Shown here one piece after another: positions 35,085-42,429 of a stretch of 64,000 bases of DNA. This DNA comes from Mycobacterium sp. IS-1590 (GTDB lineage Bacteria; Actinomycetota; Actinomycetes; Mycobacteriales; Mycobacteriaceae): the NCBI RefSeq assembly GCF_001500025.1, contig NZ_LQIW01000001.1, positions 372,001 through 436,000 on the forward strand, written 5' to 3'. Below the pieces are notes generated by a model that was not told the DNA's origin, did no database searches, and saw only the letters and a list, made by a program, of their open reading frames with translations. The position numbers were made by a program, and so were the translations under genes. How positions within the stretch are numbered: position 1 is the first letter of the stretch; each line of letters begins with the position of its first letter.

Positions 35085-36443
35085 ATGACCGATCTCCTCG
35101 CGCGCCCCGCCGTCGACGCGCCGGTGGCCGGTGTCGGGCCCGGCGACGTCCATGCCGTGCTGTCGCGCAGCATCCTGGCCGACGGGATGGACTTGGTCCT
35201 CGACATGCAGCGGTCGTCGGGTTCGCATCTGGTCGACGCACGGACCGGCGATCGCTTCCTGGACATGTTCACCTTCTTCGCATCGTCCGCGCTGGGGATG
35301 AATCACCCGGCGCTGGCCGGCGACGACGACTTCCTCGCCGAGCTGGCCCGGGCCGCTGTCAACAAGCCGAGCAACTCGGATGTGTACTCGGTGCCGATGG
35401 CTCGCTTCGTCGACACCTTCGTGCGCGTGCTCGGCGATCCTGCGCTGCCGCACCTGTTCTTCGTGGACGGCGGAGCGCTCGCGGTGGAGAACGCGCTGAA
35501 GGTGGCCTTCGACTGGAAGAGCAGACACAACGAGGCCAACGGGCGAGACGCCGCGCTCGGCGCCAAGGTTCTGCACCTGCGCGGGGCGTTCCACGGCCGC
35601 AGCGGCTACACCTTGTCGCTGACCAACACCGATCCGGTCAAGGTGGCGCGGTTCCCGAAATTCGACTGGCCGCGCATCGACGCGCCGGTGATCCGCCCTG
35701 GTCTGGACGATGAAGCCATGGACGCCATCGAGGCCGAGTCGCTGCGTCAGGCGCGGGAGGCGTTCGAGGCCCACCCGCACGACATCGCGTGTTTCATCGC
35801 CGAACCGATTCAGGGCGAAGGGGGTGACCGCCACTTCCGGCCACAGTTCTTCGCGGCGATGCGCGAGCTGTGCGACGAGTTCGACGCGCTGCTGATCTTC
35901 GACGAGGTGCAGACGGGATGCGGCCTGACCGGGACGTCGTGGGCCTACCAACAGCTCGGTGTGACACCCGACGTGGTCGCCTTCGGCAAGAAGACCCAGG
36001 TCTGCGGCATCATGGCCGGTCACCGCGTCGACACCGTGCCCGACAACGTCTTCACCGTGAGCTCGCGGCTGAACTCGACGTGGGGCGGCAACCTCGCCGA
36101 CATGGTGCGGGCCCGCCGCATCCTCGAGGTCATCGAGGCCGACGGGCTGGTGGCCCGCGCGGCCGAGATGGGCCACTATCTGCTGGCCCGGCTCGGGGTC
36201 CTGCCCGCGGAGTTTCCAGGGGTCGTCCTCGACGTTCGGGGCCGCGGGCTGATGTGCGCGTTCAGCCTGCCGACGCCTGCGCTTCGCGACGAGCTGATTC
36301 GCAGGCTGTGGGACCGGCGGGTGATCCTGCTGCCGAGCGGAGCGTGCAGCGTGCGATTCCGGCCCGCGCTGACGGTGTCGCGCGAGGACATCGACGCCGC
36401 CATCGACGCGACCCGGGCCGCCGTGCGGGACGCGCTCAGCTGA
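35085..36443 (+). CDS. lat: L-lysine 6-aminotransferase
   Basis: 452 aa PLP enzyme (class III aminotransferase). It moves the epsilon-amino group of lysine to 2-oxoglutarate, giving aminoadipate semialdehyde. GGALAVENALKVAFDW near residue 128, FHGRSGYTLS near 168, LIFDEVQTG near 271 and the Schiff-base Lys in AFGKKTQVCG near 304. In M. tuberculosis LAT is strongly raised in persistence models. Product goes to pcd encoded upstream. Its 3' end overlaps the convergent nuclease-like gene by 8 nt. Confidence 0.95.
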   Translation: MTDLLARPAVDAPVAGVGPGDVHAVLSRSILADGMDLVLDMQRSSGSHLVDARTGDRFLDMFTFFASSALGMNHPALAGDDDFLAELARAAVNKPSNSDVYSVPMARFVDTFVRVLGDPALPHLFFVDGGALAVENALKVAFDWKSRHNEANGRDAALGAKVLHLRGAFHGRSGYTLSLTNTDPVKVARFPKFDWPRIDAPVIRPGLDDEAMDAIEAESLRQAREAFEAHPHDIACFIAEPIQGEGGDRHFRPQFFAAMRELCDEFDALLIFDEVQTGCGLTGTSWAYQQLGVTPDVVAFGKKTQVCGIMAGHRVDTVPDNVFTVSSRLNSTWGGNLADMVRARRILEVIEADGLVARAAEMGHYLLARLGVLPAEFPGVVLDVRGRGLMCAFSLPTPALRDELIRRLWDRRVILLPSGACSVRFRPALTVSREDIDAAIDATRAAVRDALS

Positions 36444-37029
36444 TCTGCGTCGGGGCCGACGGCTCCAGCAGTCGCCGAATCGTCGACCGTAACCGGGGTA
36501 GGTCGGCGCCACCGACCAGCTCGCATCCATGAAGCTCGGCGAGTTTGCGTGCGGCGGCGGTGAATTCGTGGTTCGTGACGACCATCGTCTTGCTGCAGTC
36601 CTGCATCGGCGCGCCCGCCACCACTTCCTGTACAGCGCTCGCTCCGACCGGGCGCGACTGGCGTTTGCACTGTATGGCGATGCGATTCGGTCGTCTGCCG
36701 ACGATGATGTCGACCCCCCAATCGCCTGTGATCGCGGTCATGATCACCGGCACCCCGCAGGATCGGGCCACCCGTGCCACGTGATCCTCGAACTCCGGGC
36801 CCGACATCGCGGCGGTGCGGTCCTCGCGTGCGCCGGGAGTGGTGACGCCGACAAGGGTGCCTGCGAGGAAGCGTGGGAGCGCGGCGAGCACCAGCGGGGC
36901 GACGAGTCCGAGCGCGAAGCTCCACTGCGGCGCGACCCCGAACAGCCATGCCCCCACGCCCGCCGCCGAGGCCGAGGCCAGGTACAGCTTTACGATCACG
37001 CGACGGATCGTAAGGCGCGCCCCCGACAT
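36436..37029 (-). CDS. Membrane-anchored Mrr-like restriction endonuclease
   Basis: 197 aa. Two hydrophobic segments at the N-terminus (VIVKLYLASASAAGVGAWLF and FALGLVAPLVLAALPRFLAG), then an Mrr_cat-type domain from about residue 75: FEDHVARVARSCG, then GDWGVDIIVG with the catalytic Asp, and the QxK pair in IAIQCKRQ. This is the PD-(D/E)XK arrangement of type IV restriction enzymes. Membrane-anchored versions occur widely in actinobacteria, and their targets are mostly unknown; foreign or modified DNA entering the cell is a reasonable guess. Divergent from the PAS-ANTAR gene. Confidence 0.8.
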   Translation of the reverse strand: MSGARLTIRRVIVKLYLASASAAGVGAWLFGVAPQWSFALGLVAPLVLAALPRFLAGTLVGVTTPGAREDRTAAMSGPEFEDHVARVARSCGVPVIMTAITGDWGVDIIVGRRPNRIAIQCKRQSRPVGASAVQEVVAGAPMQDCSKTMVVTNHEFTAAARKLAELHGCELVGGADLPRLRSTIRRLLEPSAPTQIS

Positions 37030-37121
37030 CCCCGCGCCGGCCGAGCCGACGTTTGTCCGAGAAACGAGTGGCCGATCGTGGTGGAATACACGTGTGCAAT
37101 CACCGGAGTCAACCTGCGGTC

Positions 37122-37802
37122 ATGACTGACGAGCTGCCCGATTCCGACGGGCAGACACCCGTCGAGCAGGCCCTCGCGGGCGGCGACCCGCATCGGGTGG
37201 GGTGGTTCCGGTTCTACTTCGCCGACCAACGCTGGGAATGGTCGCCGCAAGTCGAACGGATGCACGGCTACGAGCCGGGGACCACGGAGCCGACGACCGA
37301 ACTCGTGTTGTCCCACAAACACCCCGACGACTACCGCCAGGTGGCGGCGACCTTGGACGAGATCCGGCGTACGTCGGGCGCGTTTTCCACCCGCCACCGG
37401 ATCATCGACACCCGCGGGCAGGTGCACCACGTCGTCGTCGTCGGTGACCAGCTCTTCGACGACACCGATCAGGTGGTGGGCACCCACGGGTTCTACGTCG
37501 ACGTCACCCCGTCCACCCTGCAGCGGCACGACCGGGCCTTCAGCGCCGCGGTCACCGAGATGGCCGAGGCCCGCGGACCGATCGAGCAGGCCAAAGGGAT
37601 GCTGATGCTCATCTATCGGATCTCGGCGGATTCGGCGTTCGAGCTGCTCCGGTGGCGTTCGCAGGAGACCAACACCAAGCTGCGGGTGTTGGCTGAGCAA
37701 ATTGCCAGAGACTTCCTGGGGCTGACCTACGAGGAGGAGTTGCCGCCGCGGTCCACCTATGACCGGCTCCTGCTGACCGCGCACTATCGCGTCGAAAACT
37801 GA
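37122..37802 (+). CDS. PAS-ANTAR regulator
   Basis: 226 aa from the ATG at 37122. Residues ~25-130 form a PAS fold (WFRFYFADQRWEWSPQVERMHGYEPG...HPDDYRQV), and residues ~150-205 an ANTAR RNA-binding domain (RGPIEQAKGMLMLIYRISADSAFELLRWRSQETN). ANTAR proteins bind tandem hairpins in leader RNAs and prevent termination. The PAS domain should receive a signal, possibly by phosphorylation or ligand binding. It lies just upstream of the SigF-dependent genes, and its target RNAs cannot be identified here. Confidence 0.88.
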   Translation: MTDELPDSDGQTPVEQALAGGDPHRVGWFRFYFADQRWEWSPQVERMHGYEPGTTEPTTELVLSHKHPDDYRQVAATLDEIRRTSGAFSTRHRIIDTRGQVHHVVVVGDQLFDDTDQVVGTHGFYVDVTPSTLQRHDRAFSAAVTEMAEARGPIEQAKGMLMLIYRISADSAFELLRWRSQETNTKLRVLAEQIARDFLGLTYEEELPPRSTYDRLLLTAHYRVEN

Positions 37803-37803
37803 G

Positions 37804-37828
37804 GTTTACCGAGCCGGGCAGCCGGGAA
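37804..37828 (+). promoter_or_regulatory. SigF-type promoter (variant) for the gene at 37886
   Basis: GTTT (37804-37807), 16 nt, then GGGAA (37824-37828). The mycobacterial SigF consensus is GTTT, 15-17 nt, GGGTA, so one base of the -10 differs. It lies 57 nt before the GTG at 37886. Confidence 0.5.
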
Positions 37829-37885
37829 CACCCTCTGCGTCTCATTCATATCGCTGATTGCGCAGCAAATTCGGGAGTTCTCGTC

Positions 37886-38257
37886 GTGTACCACGGTCCC
37901 AGCGAGCTGAGGCATGTCGACACCGGCATCCGCGACGCAGTGCGGTTCGCCATCGGGATCGGTGCCACCGGCGCGATCTTCCTGCTCGGCGCGATGGTGT
38001 GGGTGAGCACCTGCCAGGGCGCCACGGCCGACACCCTGGCCTGCGGCGCGCCCCAGCGGACCCTGTTGGCCCTCGGGGCGCCCGCCGTCCTGCTGCTGGG
38101 CGGGGCGCGCGCCTTCTTCCGCGCCTATCAGAACTGGCGCAGGGGCGAGATGTCGACGGCGTGGCAAGGCGCGGGATGGTTCCTGCTGACGTCGATGCTG
38201 CTGGTGCTCATGACGAGCATGCCCGCGCTCACCGGTTTCGCGGTGCTCGGCGGATGA
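37886..38257 (+). CDS. Small membrane protein upstream of usfY (Rv3289c-like position)
   Basis: 123 aa from a GTG, with gggag 8 nt upstream. Three hydrophobic segments: VRFAIGIGATGAIFLLGAMVW (~20-40), LLALGAPAVLLLGGA (~60-74) and WFLLTSMLLVLMTSMPALTG (~98-117). It sits in the position of the membrane protein Rv3289c, between lat and usfY in M. tuberculosis. Function unknown. A SigF-type promoter precedes it, and the stop overlaps the next start (ATGA), so it is coupled to the flavodoxin-fold gene. Confidence 0.7.
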   Translation: MYHGPSELRHVDTGIRDAVRFAIGIGATGAIFLLGAMVWVSTCQGATADTLACGAPQRTLLALGAPAVLLLGGARAFFRAYQNWRRGEMSTAWQGAGWFLLTSMLLVLMTSMPALTGFAVLGG

Positions 38258-38886
38258 ACACGCCCGGCAGCGATGACCGACCGTTGACCGCCGTGGCGCT
38301 GGTGTGCAGCCTCAAGCCCAGCCCCGCGGAGTCGAGCAGTGCGTTGATGGCCGAACACATCTGCGAGAACCTGCGCGGTGCGGGGGTCGAGACGGAGGTG
38401 GTGCGCTGCGTTGACTACGCGATCGCCCCGGGTGTCGAGGCCGATATGGGCGACGGCGACGAATGGCCCCGCATCCGCGAGAAACTGTTGCGCGCCGACA
38501 TCCTGGTGCTGTCCACCCCGATCTGGTTGGGGCATCCGGCCAGCGTGACACAGCGTGTGCTGGAGCGGCTCGATGCCGAACTGTCCAACACCGACGACGC
38601 GGGCCGGCCGGTCATGGTCGGCAAGGTCGCAGTGGTCGGGGTCGTCGGCAACGAGGACGGCGCGCACAAGGTGATCGCCGACTGCTTTCAAGGCCTCAAC
38701 GACATCGGCTACACCATTCCGGCCCAGGGTGGCACCTACTGGACCGGCGAAGCGATGCAGAGCACCGACTACAAGGACCTCGACGAGGTGCCCGAACCTG
38801 TCGCGTCGACGACTGCCGCGTTGGCCCGCAATGCTGCTCATCTCGCGGCAGCCCTGCGCGCCGATCAGTATCTGTCGTACCGGTGA
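38254..38886 (+). CDS. Flavodoxin-fold NAD(P)H-dependent FMN oxidoreductase
   Basis: 210 aa. The flavodoxin/WrbA-like fold begins AVALVCSLKPSPAESSSALMAEH, with the FMN-phosphate loop (SLKPSPAESSS) and LSTPIWLGHPASVTQRVLER as the isoalloxazine-binding region; GNEDGAHKVI and GGTYWTGEAM follow. Likely a quinone or small-molecule reductase in oxidative stress. It is coupled to the membrane protein upstream and placed before the SigF promoter of usfY. Confidence 0.82.
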   Translation: MNTPGSDDRPLTAVALVCSLKPSPAESSSALMAEHICENLRGAGVETEVVRCVDYAIAPGVEADMGDGDEWPRIREKLLRADILVLSTPIWLGHPASVTQRVLERLDAELSNTDDAGRPVMVGKVAVVGVVGNEDGAHKVIADCFQGLNDIGYTIPAQGGTYWTGEAMQSTDYKDLDEVPEPVASTTAALARNAAHLAAALRADQYLSYR

Positions 38887-38902
38887 CGGCCGCTCACGGC
38901 CC

Positions 38903-38927
38903 GTTTCTGCCCCTGTGAGGTCGGGTA
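38903..38927 (+). promoter_or_regulatory. SigF promoter of usfY
   Basis: GTTT (38903-38906), 16 nt, GGGTA (38923-38927), a full match to the mycobacterial SigF consensus. The usfY ATG is 59 nt downstream, with gagaggag in the leader. In M. tuberculosis a SigF promoter also drives the usfY/rsbW/sigF region. Confidence 0.75.
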
Positions 38928-38985
38928 GTTCTAGCGTTGTCAGTAACCCATATCCGGGTGGAGGTATGCCGAGAGAGGAGTACCG

Positions 38986-39294
38986 ATGAAGAGCCCGAAG
39001 GATCCCGTCGACCACGCGAGGACCACACGTCCACACGCCGGGGAGTCGATGAAGGACACCAAGAACATGCCGGGGCTGATCCTCATCGGCGTGGCCCTGG
39101 TGCTGTTCGTCTCTGCGCTGGCGGCTCACGGCGCCGGCCACCACGGGGTGGGCATCGGCCTCGGCTGCGGCTCCGCTGCACTGTTCATCATCGGTGGTGG
39201 CTGGCTGCTCGTCGAGCATCTGCGGGTGCGCAAGATCGAAGATCGTTGGTACGCAGAACATCCCGACGCGCAACGGCAAAAACCGAGTAGTTGA
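38986..39294 (+). CDS. usfY: UsfY-family membrane protein
   Basis: 102 aa. N-terminal DPVDHARTTRPHAGESMKD, two hydrophobic segments (MPGLILIGVALVLFVSAL and GLGCGSAALFIIGGGWLL) and the tail VRKIEDRWYAEHPDAQRQ, all as in M. tuberculosis UsfY. Its role is unknown beyond co-transcription with rsbW and sigF there. Here a strong terminator follows immediately, and rsbW lies about 17.6 kb away, so the ancestral operon is split. SigF promoter 59 nt upstream. Confidence 0.85.
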   Translation: MKSPKDPVDHARTTRPHAGESMKDTKNMPGLILIGVALVLFVSALAAHGAGHHGVGIGLGCGSAALFIIGGGWLLVEHLRVRKIEDRWYAEHPDAQRQKPSS

Positions 39295-39306
39295 CACACC
39301 GAAGAA

Positions 39307-39335
39307 AAAAGCCCAGCCGATGCGGCTGGGCTTTT
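39307..39335. terminator. Bidirectional intrinsic terminator
   Basis: Stem gcccagccg (39311-39319) pairs with cggctgggc (39323-39331) around a 3-nt loop, extended by aaaa on the left and tttt on the right. It serves convergent usfY (+) and the CsbD-like gene (-). Confidence 0.9.
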
Positions 39336-39349
39336 CTCGTTGAAATCAG

Positions 39350-39592
39350 TTACTGCTCGTTCTCCTGGCGCTTCTCGGCGGCCTCGGCGCCGGCGCGGGC
39401 GGATTCCGCCTCGGCTTCCTTCTTGGCGGCGTCCTGCTGAGCATCGGCCTTGTCCTGCTGGGCCTTGCCTTCGCGAACCATGTCGTCGCGGCCGGTGACG
39501 GTGCCGACCGTTTCCTTGGCTTTGCCCTTCACGTCTTCGACGACGCCTTTGATGCCTTCTTCAGGGCCACTGTTCTTCTCGGTCATGTTCAC
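39350..39592 (-). CDS. CsbD-like stress protein
   Basis: 80 aa (78 if started at the second Met). Hydrophilic, Lys/Glu/Ala-rich, predicted entirely helical; GIKGVVEDVKGKAKETVGTVTG is the CsbD core. The C-terminal half is an Ala/Glu/Gln-rich extension (AQQDAAKKEAEAESARAG). CsbD proteins are strongly sigma-B/F induced in Gram-positive bacteria, but their function is not settled. A SigF-type promoter lies upstream, with a perfect palindrome in its leader. Confidence 0.82.
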   Translation of the reverse strand: MNMTEKNSGPEEGIKGVVEDVKGKAKETVGTVTGRDDMVREGKAQQDKADAQQDAAKKEAEAESARAGAEAAEKRQENEQ

Positions 39593-39621
39593 CTTCCGCA
39601 GTGGAGTGGATTCAGTCCAAT

Positions 39622-39640
39622 CACGAGGAACTTCCTCGTG
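39622..39640. promoter_or_regulatory. 19-bp perfect palindrome in the CsbD-like leader
   Basis: cacgaggaa, central c, ttcctcgtg. It lies between the SigF-type promoter (39652-39676) and the start at 39592, so it is transcribed in the 5' leader and could fold as a hairpin or bind a regulator. There is no T-run, so it is a poor terminator for the upstream gene. Confidence 0.6.
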
Positions 39641-39651
39641 CAGGTGTCGGG

Positions 39652-39676
39652 TTCCCGAGGCCCTGATCGACTAAAC
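39652..39676 (-). promoter_or_regulatory. SigF-type promoter (variant) of the CsbD-like gene
   Basis: On the minus strand GTTT (39676-39673), 16 nt, GGGAA (39656-39652). The -35 overlaps the stop codon of the PRC-barrel gene at 39671. Confidence 0.55.
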
Positions 39677-40015
39677 GCCCGCGGTGGGCAGCATCGCCGA
39701 GAAGCGGGTGTAGTCGGCCTGCAACCGCACGCCGTCCGCACCGACACGGGCGACGTCCTCCCACGCCGCGAGGAAGGTTCCGCGGTGCCGCCACCTCGCG
39801 ATTCGGGCTATCAGCGCCGGGGCGGTCGCGCCCGACCGTTCGAAACCCCAGAACGACGACCGCGTTTTGGGGCTCACGACGAGTCCCAAAACCCGCGGCG
39901 CCGGCGGATCGTCGGTCGGGTCGCCGCTGGTGGCGAGGCGAACGTCGATCACCGTTCCGACCCGATGGTTGCCTGCGTCGAAGACCTGCAGCCCCAGCAG
40001 CTCACTCAGCCGCAT
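39671..40015 (-). CDS. PRC-barrel domain protein 2
   Basis: 114 aa from the ATG at 40015 (MRLSELLGLQVFDAGNHRVG). The first ~70 residues form a PRC barrel (LGLQVFDAGNHRVGTVIDVRL...PRVLGLVVSPK). PRC barrels occur in RNA-processing, photosynthetic and ion-transport contexts, often as regulatory modules. It overlaps the start of the other PRC gene's 3' end by 14 nt, so the pair arose or is kept together. Last gene of the operon beginning at 42302. Confidence 0.75.
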   Translation of the reverse strand: MRLSELLGLQVFDAGNHRVGTVIDVRLATSGDPTDDPPAPRVLGLVVSPKTRSSFWGFERSGATAPALIARIARWRHRGTFLAAWEDVARVGADGVRLQADYTRFSAMLPTAGV

Positions 40016-40397
40016 GTCGGCCTCCCGGAACGCGTTTGACGATGTGATCGCGCAGCCAGCGTTCAACCCAGCCGATGTCGAATGTCATATCGGTGGGTTT
40101 GAGCCTTACGACGACCCCGACCGAGGCGACCAGGCGCCAAGGAATCTCCTGTAGCCGCGACCGAGGAGGTGATCCACCCAAGATCCGTGTCGCCACCACC
40201 TGTCCCGATAGCAGGGCCCTGACCCGCGGCGGCTGGGCGCCGGCGGCCACGTCGTGATCCATCTCGATGCCGGTCAGCTCGATGTCGTCGACGATTCCGA
40301 CAGGATCACCCGCGTCGTCGAGCATCTGGCGGTCCAGTAGATGCAGCCGGGCGTCGAGTAGGCGACCGCGATGACGCTTGACCGGCAGATCGTTCAC
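40002..40397 (-). CDS. PRC-barrel domain protein 1
   Basis: 131 aa. PRC-barrel-like region HLLDRQMLDDAGDPVGIVDDIELTGI (~18-45) followed by PRVRALLSG, then a second half RLQEIPWRLVASVGVVVRL resembling PRC strands again. It overlaps the Nramp stop by 4 nt (ATGA), making it the likely regulatory partner of the transporter; PRC and CBS modules are often tied to Mg2+ or other metal transporters. Function otherwise unknown. Confidence 0.72.
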   Translation of the reverse strand: MNDLPVKRHRGRLLDARLHLLDRQMLDDAGDPVGIVDDIELTGIEMDHDVAAGAQPPRVRALLSGQVVATRILGGSPPRSRLQEIPWRLVASVGVVVRLKPTDMTFDIGWVERWLRDHIVKRVPGGRHAAE

Positions 40398-41623
40398 TGT
40401 CCCGCTCCCGTCACGATCATCAACGGGATCGCCGCCACCGACGCCGCGACGATGACCACCAGGTATACCGAGGCGAGCATGTTAGTCACCCTTCCGTTGG
40501 TCTCACCACCCATGTACTGAGAATCGTTGGCCACGATCAGGATTGGCAGGTATGTCAGCGGAAGCGCGATGGCGGAGAACACCACGGAGTACTCGGTGAC
40601 GAGGATGGGGTCGATTCCGGTGAACAACACCGCTGCGCAGGCGACGATCGCGACGAAGATGACGACGTGGAATCGGGCGGCCTCGGCGGGACGTCGGAAC
40701 TTGCCCCACGGCCAGCCGAGGAACTGGGCCAGAATGTATCCGCTGGACAGCGCCGTCTCCAGCGCCGCACCGAACGTCGCCGCGACGACGCCCACGATCA
40801 CGAACGCCAGCGCGAGCTTTCCGCCGGCGGCCACGACCGGCATGACCGTCTGCGACAGCGAGGTCACCTCGATCTGTTGGGGGAGTAGGACGATCGCCGC
40901 CGAGGCCGCGATGCCGAGCGACAAGAGACCTCCGAGGGGAAAGCCGACGAGCACGTTGACGCGTGACGTGCTCAAATCCTTGCGGGTCCAATGCTCTTCG
41001 ACGGCTCCCGAGGAGAAGAAGAAGACCTCGTACGGCGTCATCGCGGCGCCGAACAGCGCGATGGCGAAGTACCAGTAGGTGGAAGCGGATTCCTGCTCCG
41101 GGATTGCAGGTGTCATCGCCTGATCGGCGAGATCAGCCCAATCCGGTTGCAGCAGAAACACACTGACCAGGAACACGATCAGGAACAGTCCCAACAGGCC
41201 CGCGACGTTCTCCATGATCTTGAACTTGACCCGCCATACCACCACCCAGACCGCGAACGCCGCGACGGGAATCCACATCATCGGGCCGACGTCCGTGGCC
41301 AGTTGCAGGGCCAGGGCAACGCCGCCGATCTCGGCGGTCAACGTCATCAGTGTGATGAAGAACGACGCCGCGAGGTTGGCGGCCGCGGTGCGCGGACCGA
41401 GCCGTTCCCTGATGATTTCGAAGGTCGCACGGCCGCTGACCGCCGCTACCCGGCCGGCCATGTTGGCGTACAGGCAGATTCCCGCGACACCGACGACAAC
41501 GACCCAGGCCAGTCCCATTCCGAATCGCGACCCCACCACGGCGTTGGTGACCAGATCGCCGATGTCGACGAATCCCCCGATCGCGGTCAGTATCCCGAGC
41601 GCGACCGACAAGAGCTTCTTCAT
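40394..41623 (-). CDS. Nramp-family transporter with altered metal-site motifs
   Basis: 409 aa from the ATG at 41623, about ten to eleven transmembrane segments. Nramp-family features include MTPYEVFFFSSGAVEEHW in TM6 and FGAALETALSSGYILAQFLG later. The TM1 signature that normally reads DPGN is VDIGDLVTN here, and the TM6 MPH motif is MTPYE. Those residues coordinate Mn2+/Fe2+ in classical members, so a different cation (for example Mg2+) is likely. Member of a SigF-dependent operon, flanked by PRC-barrel genes. Confidence 0.82.
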   Translation of the reverse strand: MKKLLSVALGILTAIGGFVDIGDLVTNAVVGSRFGMGLAWVVVVGVAGICLYANMAGRVAAVSGRATFEIIRERLGPRTAAANLAASFFITLMTLTAEIGGVALALQLATDVGPMMWIPVAAFAVWVVVWRVKFKIMENVAGLLGLFLIVFLVSVFLLQPDWADLADQAMTPAIPEQESASTYWYFAIALFGAAMTPYEVFFFSSGAVEEHWTRKDLSTSRVNVLVGFPLGGLLSLGIAASAAIVLLPQQIEVTSLSQTVMPVVAAGGKLALAFVIVGVVAATFGAALETALSSGYILAQFLGWPWGKFRRPAEAARFHVVIFVAIVACAAVLFTGIDPILVTEYSVVFSAIALPLTYLPILIVANDSQYMGGETNGRVTNMLASVYLVVIVAASVAAIPLMIVTGAGQ

Positions 41624-42084
41624 CAGCGGTAACGGCTTTCGAGCGCAGTCGCCGCCGCCAGGAGGTCGGCGCGAGCCCGCTGCGGCGACGGTTCGCTGCT
41701 GACCTGTCTGATGCTGGCTACTGCGGCGTTGAGGATGCCGATGATGTCGGTCATCGAGTCGGCCAGCATGCGCTGGCGTCCGACGTCGACAGAGTCGCGG
41801 GCGCGCAGATCGGCGATGCCCTGGTAGGCCTTCACGACGTCGGAGCGGGCGTCCGACAGTTGCACACCGGTCAGTCGAGCGGTCGACCGTCCCTGCGACC
41901 ACAGGTCCAACGCCGCGGCGCCGCTGCGCGCCGCCGACGTCGTTTCCTCCATCGCGCTGGCGAGTTGGCCCGGCATGCCGTCGCGATTAGCGGGGCAGCA
42001 CGTGAGTAGAAACCCGAGTGCGACGAGTACGACCAGCAGGACCAGTGGTCCCTGGAGTCGTCGAGCGCGCTCGTAGCCGGGCAT
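41623..42084 (-). CDS. Membrane-anchored helical protein of unknown function
   Basis: 153 aa from the ATG at 42084. One N-terminal hydrophobic segment (LVLLVVLVALGFLLTCC) anchors it, possibly as a lipoprotein, though the residue before the Cys is atypical. The rest is helical and hydrophilic with regularly spaced Ala/Ser (SAMEETTSAARSGAAALDLW...DIIGILNAAVASI), suggesting an extracytoplasmic helical bundle. Not recognised. It overlaps the Nramp start by 1 nt, so a transport accessory role is possible. Confidence 0.65.
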   Translation of the reverse strand: MPGYERARRLQGPLVLLVVLVALGFLLTCCPANRDGMPGQLASAMEETTSAARSGAAALDLWSQGRSTARLTGVQLSDARSDVVKAYQGIADLRARDSVDVGRQRMLADSMTDIIGILNAAVASIRQVSSEPSPQRARADLLAAATALESRYR

Positions 42085-42098
42085 CGGACTGGTGCCAA

Positions 42099-42302
42099 TC
42101 AGTCCCCGACGGTGCCGTCCTCGTCGTCGATCTCCACCGTCTCGAGTTGATCCTGCCAATCCGCGGGCGGAGCCTCCAGCGGCGGGTCCGGTTCGGGTTC
42201 GGCGCTGGCCTCCTCGTCGAGAACCGGTTCGCTGGTGTCGCGCTGCTGCTCCATCGCATCGGCGAGGGGAACGTCGTCGGGCAGGCCTTCGCTGTCTGAC
42301 AT
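42099..42302 (-). CDS. Small acidic, probably disordered protein
   Basis: 67 aa, MSDSEGLPDDVPLADAMEQQ at the start, with about 22 Asp/Glu and few basic residues. It contains DQLETVEIDDEDG near the C-terminus. Likely intrinsically disordered and cytosolic. A SigF promoter lies immediately upstream, and the gene at 42084 begins 14 nt downstream, so this is the first gene of the leftward stress operon. Function unknown; similar small acidic proteins occur in mycobacterial stress regulons. Confidence 0.65.
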   Translation of the reverse strand: MSDSEGLPDDVPLADAMEQQRDTSEPVLDEEASAEPEPDPPLEAPPADWQDQLETVEIDDEDGTVGD

Positions 42303-42312
42303 GCCGGTCGGG

Positions 42313-42336
42313 TACCCGTGCGCCCGGTGGCAAAAC
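42313..42336 (-). promoter_or_regulatory. SigF promoter of the leftward stress operon
   Basis: On the minus strand GTTT, 15 nt, GGGTA (42317-42313). Only 10 nt separate the -10 from the ATG at 42302, so the leader is very short. It is back to back with the SigF promoter at 42430. Confidence 0.72.
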
Positions 42337-42429
42337 GGCGCCGGAGTCGCGCCTCTCTCGGAGTTCGACGGGAAAGTCCGATATGCGAATCGCCTCTCGT
42401 CCGCTATGCGAAGAGTCAATCGGAGAACC

